A DNA stretch of 64,000 nt. Source: Paraplanobispora siamensis. GTDB taxonomy: Bacteria > Actinomycetota > Actinomycetes > Streptosporangiales > Streptosporangiaceae. The notes beneath the pieces were generated by a model, which searched no databases, was not told where the DNA came from, and saw only the letters and a list, made by a program, of their open reading frames with translations. This document shows, one piece after another, positions 58,651 through 64,000 of this stretch. The position numbers and the translations under genes were made by a program. The stretch lies in assembly GCF_016863175.1 (NCBI RefSeq), contig NZ_BOOJ01000036.1, positions 124,001 to 188,000 of the forward strand, read 5' to 3'. Position 1 is the stretch's first letter, and the number at the start of each line of letters is the position of its first letter.

Positions 58651-59565
58651 GTGGATCTCGACCTCGGGCAGGTGCGTGCGTTCGTGCTCGCGGCGGAGGA
58701 ACTGCACTTCGGCAGGGCGGCCGAGCGGCTGTCGATCTCCCAGCAGGCCCTGTCCAAGCGGATCGCCGCGCTGGAGACCCGGCTCGGCGCCCGCCTGTTC
58801 GACCGCGGCGGTCAGGGGGTGCGCCTCACCGGGCCCGGCGGGCGCTTCCTCGATCCCGCCCGGCGGGCGCTGGCCGCGGGTGAGCTGGCCGCCGCGGCGG
58901 TCACCGAGGCACGGCGGCCCCTGCGGGTGGACGTCTGGGGACACCTCTACGCGCCGATGCGCACGCTCGCCCAGGTGGCGGCCCGCGACGAGCGGCTCGA
59001 ACTGGAGCTGGGGCACGGGCGCGACCTGCCGTCGGTGTCGGCCGCGCTCCTGCACCACGAGATCGACGCCGGGTTCGGCCGGGTCCATCCGCCCCTGGAC
59101 GACGGTCTCACCCACCGCCTGGTACGGCTGGAGCCGGTCGACGCGGTGGTCAGCGCCGGCCATCCGCTGGCGGCGGAGCCGTACCTGAGGCCGGACCAGC
59201 TGCGCGGCAGCGTGTTGTGGACCCCAGGGCCGCTGGACCGCCTCGACTTCCTGCGCCGCTTCGCCGACCGCTTCGGCATCGCCGGGCACGCCGGCGGCCC
59301 GAACCTGGGGCTGGACCACTTCGCGGCCCGGATCGTGGCGGATCCCACCTGTTTCTCCCTGTTCCCCGCCGACAGCGCTCTTCCCGAGATCCCGGGGATC
59401 CGCTCGATCCCCCTGATGGAGCCCACGCCCCTGTACGCATGGTCGCTCCTGTGGCGGCGGGACGAGTCCCGCCGTCTCCTCGATCCCCTGCTGGCCGCCG
59501 TCGTCGACGAGGGCCGGCGGAACCGGTGGATGGAGTACGACCCCCGTCGCGACTGGCTGCCCTGA
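58651..59565 (+). CDS. LysR-family transcriptional regulator
   Basis: 304 residues from GTG 58651. N-terminal helix-turn-helix AAERLSISQQALSKRIAAL, then the two-lobed effector domain (from about 90). It is divergent from the MDR oxidoreductase gene and a likely regulator of it. The ribosome site is weak, and the start is close to the inverted-repeat element end. Confidence 0.9.
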   Translation: MDLDLGQVRAFVLAAEELHFGRAAERLSISQQALSKRIAALETRLGARLFDRGGQGVRLTGPGGRFLDPARRALAAGELAAAAVTEARRPLRVDVWGHLYAPMRTLAQVAARDERLELELGHGRDLPSVSAALLHHEIDAGFGRVHPPLDDGLTHRLVRLEPVDAVVSAGHPLAAEPYLRPDQLRGSVLWTPGPLDRLDFLRRFADRFGIAGHAGGPNLGLDHFAARIVADPTCFSLFPADSALPEIPGIRSIPLMEPTPLYAWSLLWRRDESRRLLDPLLAAVVDEGRRNRWMEYDPRRDWLP

Positions 59566-59597
59566 TCATCGTCGCGCTGACCGTCATCGCTCTGCCC

Positions 59598-61028
59598 TCA
59601 CGGCCGGGGCCGGCGCAGGACGGTCAGTGTGACGACGAGGGCGGCGGCGAGCAGGGCGGCGGAGGTGCCGAAGGCCAGGTGGTAGCCGCCGGTCAGCGCG
59701 GCGGCCTCGCCCTCTCCGGCCGCCAGCAGCTCCCGGGTGCGCGAGGCGGCGAGCGTGGACAGCACCGCGACGCCGACGGCCATGCCGATCTGCTGGGTGG
59801 TGTTGAACAGCCCGGAGGCCAGGCCCGCGTCGTCGGCCCGGGCGCCGGACATGCCCAGCGAGGTCAGCGACGGGAGCACCAGACCGCCGCCCGCGATGAG
59901 CAGCATCACCGGGAGCAGGTCGGGGACGTAGTGCGCGTCCGCCGGGACGCGGACGAGCCAGCCCATCGCCCCGAGCAGGAGCACCAGGCCGGTCGTCAGG
60001 ACGGCCCGCTCGCCGAACCGGGTGCTGAGCCGGGCCGAGACGAACAGGGACACCCCGCCGATGGACACCGCCGCGGGGAGCATCGCCAGCCCGGTCGCGA
60101 GCGCGCCGTAGCCGAGGACCTTCTGCATGTAGAGCGCGACGATGATCTGGAAGGCGAACATGGCCGACAGCGTCAGCATCTGGACCAGGTTGGCGCCTGC
60201 GACGTTGCGCGAACGGAGGATCCGCAGGGGCATCAGCGGGGTCGCGGCGCTCGCCTGACGGACGAAGAACGCGGCCAGCAGGGTGAGCGAGACGGCGCCG
60301 AGGCCGAGGGTGTGCGCGGCGAGCCAGCCGTACTCCTCGATCTTGACCACGGTGTAGATGCCCAGCATCAGCCCGCCGGTGACCAGTACGGCGCCGATGA
60401 CGTCGGCTCCGGCGGCGAACCCGATCCCGCGGTCGTCCGGCAGCGCCCGGACCGCCAGCACGACGGTGGCCAGCCCGATGGGCAGGTTGATGAAGAAGAT
60501 CCAGTTCCAGCTGAACGCGTCGGTGAGGACCCCGCCCAGGACCTGGCCGATCGAGGCTCCGGCGGCGCCGGTGAAGCTGAAGACGCCGATCGCCTTCGCG
60601 CGCTCCGCGGGCTCGGTGAACAGCGTCACCAGGATGCCCAGGACCACGGCGGAGGCCATGGCGCTGCCGACGCCCTGGCCGAACCGGGCGGCGATCAGCA
60701 GGCCGGGCCCGTCGGCCAGTCCGGCCAGCAGCGACGCGGCGGTGAAGACCGCGTTGCCCGCCAGGAACATCACCTTGCGGCCGATGAGGTCACCCAGGCG
60801 ACCGGCCAGCAGCAGCAACCCGCCGAAGGCGATCAGGTAGGCGTTGACGGTCCAGCTGAGCCCGGCGGGCGAGAAGCCCAGATCCTGCTGGATGGCGGGC
60901 ATCGCCACGGTCACGATGCTGCCGTCCAGGATCGTCATCAGCATCGAGGTCGACAGCACGATGAGCGCCGGCCACCGCGATCGGGGCCTGGCGGGGGTCT
61001 GCTGGGGAGAGGTGGTGGTACGCGGCAC
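59598..61028 (-). CDS. DHA2-family MFS multidrug transporter
   Basis: 476 residues with about 14 membrane helices. LDGSIVTVAMPAIQQDLGFS near residue 35 and LAGRLGDLIGRKVMFLAG near 80 are signature segments (motif A, GRLGDLIGRK). Proton-driven efflux of drugs is expected. A MarR regulator lies directly upstream, with only 73 bases between. Confidence 0.93.
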   Translation of the reverse strand: MPRTTTSPQQTPARPRSRWPALIVLSTSMLMTILDGSIVTVAMPAIQQDLGFSPAGLSWTVNAYLIAFGGLLLLAGRLGDLIGRKVMFLAGNAVFTAASLLAGLADGPGLLIAARFGQGVGSAMASAVVLGILVTLFTEPAERAKAIGVFSFTGAAGASIGQVLGGVLTDAFSWNWIFFINLPIGLATVVLAVRALPDDRGIGFAAGADVIGAVLVTGGLMLGIYTVVKIEEYGWLAAHTLGLGAVSLTLLAAFFVRQASAATPLMPLRILRSRNVAGANLVQMLTLSAMFAFQIIVALYMQKVLGYGALATGLAMLPAAVSIGGVSLFVSARLSTRFGERAVLTTGLVLLLGAMGWLVRVPADAHYVPDLLPVMLLIAGGGLVLPSLTSLGMSGARADDAGLASGLFNTTQQIGMAVGVAVLSTLAASRTRELLAAGEGEAAALTGGYHLAFGTSAALLAAALVVTLTVLRRPRP

Positions 61029-61101
61029 GACGGCCTCCTGTTCGGAAGGGAACAGAAGTGACCGTAGCAGATAGTTTTGTTAGAGACGATATGTTTCAGT
61101 C

Positions 61102-61590
61102 CTATTTTGTGCGCTGCCGCGCCCGCCGTACCGGCTGCGGAACCTCGGCCGGGGTCGCCAGATGCCCCGTCACCAGGCGATTCAGAGCGCGCACGAGCAC
61201 CTCGCGCTCATCGTCGGGCAGCGAGCACAGGGCGTCCCTGTGCACGCCGTCGACGATCTCCTGGCTCCGCTTCGCGACCTCCGCGCCCTTGCCGGTGACC
61301 GCGATGATCCGGGCCCGCCGGTCCGTGCTCGACGGGCGGCGCTCGGCGAGACCGGCCTCCTCCAGGGCGTCGACGGTGACCACCATCGTGGTCTTGTCCA
61401 TGTCGCCGAGCTCGGCGAGCTGGATCTGCGTGCGCTCCTCCTCCAGGGCGTGGACCAGCACGCAGTGCATGCGCGGCGTCAGCCCGATCTCGGCGAGCGC
61501 CGCGGCCATCCGGGTTCTCAGGACGTGGCCGGTGTGGTCCAGCAGGAACGACAGGTCCGTCTCGGTGCGGGTGGGTGCCATGGCGGTCAT
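61102..61590 (-). CDS. MarR-family regulator of the MFS exporter
   Basis: 162 residues. Winged helix LAELGDMDKTTMVVTVDALE, wing SSTDRRARIIAVT. It is co-oriented upstream of the exporter. CGTAGCAGA occurs before both genes (near 61058 and 61599), a possible shared operator. Confidence 0.9.
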   Translation of the reverse strand: MTAMAPTRTETDLSFLLDHTGHVLRTRMAAALAEIGLTPRMHCVLVHALEEERTQIQLAELGDMDKTTMVVTVDALEEAGLAERRPSSTDRRARIIAVTGKGAEVAKRSQEIVDGVHRDALCSLPDDEREVLVRALNRLVTGHLATPAEVPQPVRRARQRTK

Positions 61591-61741
61591 CCCTCTAGCG
61601 TACGTAGCAGACGGTCCCGTTCCGGATTATCCGCAAGAGGTTGCATCGGGCAGAGGAGGACATATGTGATGGACATCCGTCGCGGGCGTCTGTCACGATG
61701 GTGAACATGATCGTTGGAAAGGACGACGCCACCCTCATCCG

Positions 61742-62824
61742 GTGAGCGCTCCGGTGCAGCGGGAAGCTGCCGCAATCCGCGAAGAATGGCTGGGCCTGGC
61801 GCTGTCGACGCTGCCCGCCGACCGTCCGGCCGCACAGGCCGCCATCTCGGAGCTGTACCGCCTGATCGGGCAGGTTCCACCCCGTTTCCACTGGGTCTCC
61901 TCACCCGCGGCGGCCCTGGTGACCGCCCCGCCGGGGACGCGGCCACGGCCGTCGGACGCCGTCGAGAACCTGTCCGGATGGCCCCTGCCTCCGATCCTCA
62001 CCTCTCTGATGAGAGAGCTGTGCCGCGAACTCGACGCCCGGGTCAGATGGGTCCAGCAGCCGATGGACCAGATGATCCGCCGGCAGGTCCGCGGCCCGCT
62101 CTCCCGGTCCGCCGACCGGTCGCTCCGCATGGCGCTGCGGTCGGCGCACCACCCGCAGGACTACCCCGCGAACACCTGGTACGGCATGCAGTGCGTCTCG
62201 TGGATCGCCCACTACGACGCCCTGCGCCGGGCGGCCGGCGTGGTCTTCACCCCGGAGCAGACCCGGCGGTTCGAGGCGTGGGCGGCGGTGGCCCGCTCAT
62301 GCGGCTGGTGGTGGCCCCGCGAGGACGTGTGCGTCGTGTCCGAGCGGCCCGCCGAGGTGCGCACGGAGCCGAGAGGCGAGGACGGCGAGGTGCGGCTGCA
62401 CTGCGCGGACGGCCCGGCCGTGCGGTACGCGGACGGGTGGGACGTGCACGCCTGGCACGGGACCCCGGTGCCCGCCTGGGTGATCACGGATCCGAGCATC
62501 CGGCGGATCGAGCAGGAGGCCAACGTCGAGGTCAGGCGGTGCGCGATCGAGCACATCGGCTGGGAGGCCTACATCGAGGGGGCCGGGCTGCGCCCGGTCG
62601 CCTCCGCCCCCGACCCCGGCAACCCCGGTTCCGAACTACGGCTGTTCACCGTGCGGAGGGGAAGCCGGGTCCTCCTGGCGGTCAACGGCTCCCTCGAACG
62701 CGACGGGCGCCGCCGCCGGTACGGGCTGATCGTGCCGGACTTCCTCGACGACCCGATCGCCGCCGCCGGCTGGACCTACGGGCTGTCCGCCGAGCAGTAC
62801 TCCCTTCTCGTCCGCCGAACCTGA
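61742..62824 (+). CDS. DUF6745-like protein
   Basis: 360 residues from GTG 61742. GEVRLHCADGPAVRYADGWD, then HAWHGTPVPAWV, and the later AYIEGAGLRPVA, NGSLERDGRRRRYGL match the DUF6745 proteins of actinomycetes. No catalytic pattern is known. The following gene begins 10 bases later, so they are probably one operon. Confidence 0.75.
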   Translation: MSAPVQREAAAIREEWLGLALSTLPADRPAAQAAISELYRLIGQVPPRFHWVSSPAAALVTAPPGTRPRPSDAVENLSGWPLPPILTSLMRELCRELDARVRWVQQPMDQMIRRQVRGPLSRSADRSLRMALRSAHHPQDYPANTWYGMQCVSWIAHYDALRRAAGVVFTPEQTRRFEAWAAVARSCGWWWPREDVCVVSERPAEVRTEPRGEDGEVRLHCADGPAVRYADGWDVHAWHGTPVPAWVITDPSIRRIEQEANVEVRRCAIEHIGWEAYIEGAGLRPVASAPDPGNPGSELRLFTVRRGSRVLLAVNGSLERDGRRRRYGLIVPDFLDDPIAAAGWTYGLSAEQYSLLVRRT

Positions 62825-62834
62825 GGTGACCACC

Positions 62835-63368
62835 ATGACTGTGACGACGACTTCCGCCCAGGCCTGCCCGACCGCCCAGGCCTGCCCGACCGCCCGGACC
62901 TTTCCGACAGCTCAGGCCGCTCCGGCCGTGACGCTCGCCTCGCTCTCCCGCCAGACCGGCCTCGCCGTACTCGACCACCTCGAACAGTCGGTGCGCATCC
63001 CCGTCGTCGACGGGCTCCAGGCCCAGGGCGACCTCATCGTCATCCCGCTCTCCGTCGTCGCGTCCTCCGTGCGGCCCGCGCCCCGGGCGCGCTGGACGGA
63101 CGTGCCTCCCCGGGGGATCGAACTCCTGCGCGGCGAGGCCGGGGGCAACCCGCACACGCTCGTCGCCGAACCGGGCACGTGCCGCTGGACGGCCGACGTG
63201 ATGGACGCCGAGGGGCTGGCGATCGGCCTGTTCGACACCTCGGCCGTGGCCTACCTGCTGCACCCCGAGCACGGCGCCACGGGATGCGCGCCGGGCGCCT
63301 ACGTCGTCCGGCGGCAGCGGGAGTACAGCGAGGACCGGTGGCGGCGGACCCGCCTCGTCGCCGACTGA
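62835..63368 (+). CDS. Hypothetical protein paired with DUF6745 protein
   Basis: 177 residues from ATG 62835 (GAGG site). A short N-terminal repeat (AQACPTAQACPTA) precedes a compact domain with GDLIVIPLSVVAS and SAVAYLLHPEHG. It regularly follows the DUF6745 gene type and is likely its partner. Function unknown. Confidence 0.6.
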   Translation: MTVTTTSAQACPTAQACPTARTFPTAQAAPAVTLASLSRQTGLAVLDHLEQSVRIPVVDGLQAQGDLIVIPLSVVASSVRPAPRARWTDVPPRGIELLRGEAGGNPHTLVAEPGTCRWTADVMDAEGLAIGLFDTSAVAYLLHPEHGATGCAPGAYVVRRQREYSEDRWRRTRLVAD

Positions 63369-63423
63369 TCCGGGTCTTCCGGTCCCGCGCCCGGCACTCC
63401 CCGCGGGGGTGCCGGGCGGGGCC

Positions 63424-64000
63424 CTACGCGGGGACCGGACCGTGGACCTCGGCCAGCAGTTCGAGGGACCGCAGCCACGCCTTCCTGTCCGGGGCCGCGG
63501 AGACGACGATCAGCTCGTCGGCCTGGGCGTGCGCGGCGAACCGGTCGAGGTAGTCCTCGACCTCGGCCGCGGTGCCGACGGCGGAGTACTTGGTCATGTG
63601 CACGATCTGCTGCCCGGCGGGGGACTCCAGGATCATGTCCGCCTCCTCCGGGGTGAACGTCCGGTCCCGGCCGAGGAACAGCGCCACCCGCTTGCGCTTG
63701 GCGGACAGGAACTGCTCCTGCGCCTCCTGCGTGGTGTCCGCCGCGATGACGTTGACGCCGGCGATGACGTACGGCCGGTCCAGCTGCGCGGACGGCTTGA
63801 ACTCGCGCCGGTAGAGGGTGACGGCCTCCTCCAGCGCGTTCGGGGCGAAGTGCGAGGCGAAGGCGTACGGGAGCCCGAGCGCGGCGGCGAGCTGGGCGCC
63901 GAACAGCGAGGAGCCCAGGATGTACAGCGGCACGTCGGTGCCCTTGCCCGGCGTCGCGTCGACGCCCGGGATGCGGGACTGCCCCGTCAGATATCCCTGC
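63424..64000 (-). CDS. LLM-class flavin-dependent oxidoreductase, partial
   Basis: The C-terminal ~190 residues of a luciferase-like monooxygenase, cut by the window edge. VPLYILGSSLFGAQLAAALG, YAFASHFAPNALEEAVTLYR and GTAAEVEDYLDRFAAHAQAD fit the F420/FMN-dependent class. No start is visible. Confidence 0.85.
   Translation of the reverse strand, partial: QGYLTGQSRIPGVDATPGKGTDVPLYILGSSLFGAQLAAALGLPYAFASHFAPNALEEAVTLYRREFKPSAQLDRPYVIAGVNVIAADTTQEAQEQFLSAKRKRVALFLGRDRTFTPEEADMILESPAGQQIVHMTKYSAVGTAAEVEDYLDRFAAHAQADELIVVSAAPDRKAWLRSLELLAEVHGPVPA

Overview
The window is chromosomal DNA of a high-GC actinomycete. Paralogous SigE-family sigma factors, an AfsR-type regulator, WhiB, MauE, YmcC-like and DUF6745-type proteins, and an integrative element of the actinomycete AICE class point to the Streptosporangiales (Streptosporangium/Nonomuraea-like). 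That placement is inferred from gene style and GC, not from a marker gene.

Left chromosomal arm (1-19,068): an AAA ATPase; a MauE-type membrane protein overlapping a cysteine-rich protein with an RlpA-like barrel; SigE-family sigma factors (one intact with C-terminal repeats, one with a membrane partner, one internally deleted); a MarR/YceI divergent pair; a twice-frameshifted small membrane gene; tRNA-Ser(GCT); a TetR/hydrolase operon; a PP2C-like protein; a MarR/SDR pair with duplicated operators; a secreted esterase-like protein; a MaoC hydratase; a two-component pair; and a YmcC-like protein.

Centre (19,069-41,074): an AICE-type integrative element in tRNA-Arg(ACG), bounded by perfect 52-bp direct repeats (19,099-19,150 and 41,023-41,074). 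Leftward order from its right part: small membrane protein, WhiB, zinc-ribbon protein, DUF3307, Nudix-RapZ fusion, nucleotidyltransferase-like protein, Cys-rich 65-mer, M48-like protease, membrane (Spd-like) protein, P-loop 115-mer, FtsK/TraB translocase, CTAG-rich control region, zinc-ribbon 72-mer, clamp-like protein, PP-loop protein, Cys-rich 95-mer, primase-polymerase, replication ATPase, iteron origin with 34-bp inverted repeats, excisionase and integrase. Most genes overlap by 4 bp. A divergent GntR regulator (KorSA-like) and an array of four GTATAC operators probably control the operon. Cargo to the right of GntR is a methyltransferase-like gene, two AT-richer genes for unrecognised membrane-associated proteins, and a type IV (modification-dependent) restriction enzyme: a probable defence locus and the best candidate for something undescribed. 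The left end (19,150-20,870) carries the fossil tail of a second integrase and a degenerate repeat of the attachment flank, so elements have accreted at this tRNA.

Right arm (41,075-64,000): DUF4189 protein; a transpeptidase-like protein lacking all three catalytic motifs; a phospholipid cluster (CdsA, PlsC-like acyltransferase, CDP-alcohol phosphatidyltransferase); a GyrB-like pseudogene; peptidase-inhibitor-like protein; maltokinase-cap protein; monooxygenase and AhpD-like pair divergent from an AfsR/SARP regulator; a secreted GH-A glycosidase with FnIII and CBM2; a secreted hypothetical protein; two zinc-less MDR oxidoreductases; a RibD-type reductase; a LysR gene whose promoter holds a 158-bp palindromic element; an MFS exporter with its MarR; a DUF6745 protein; and a truncated LLM flavin oxidoreductase at the window edge.
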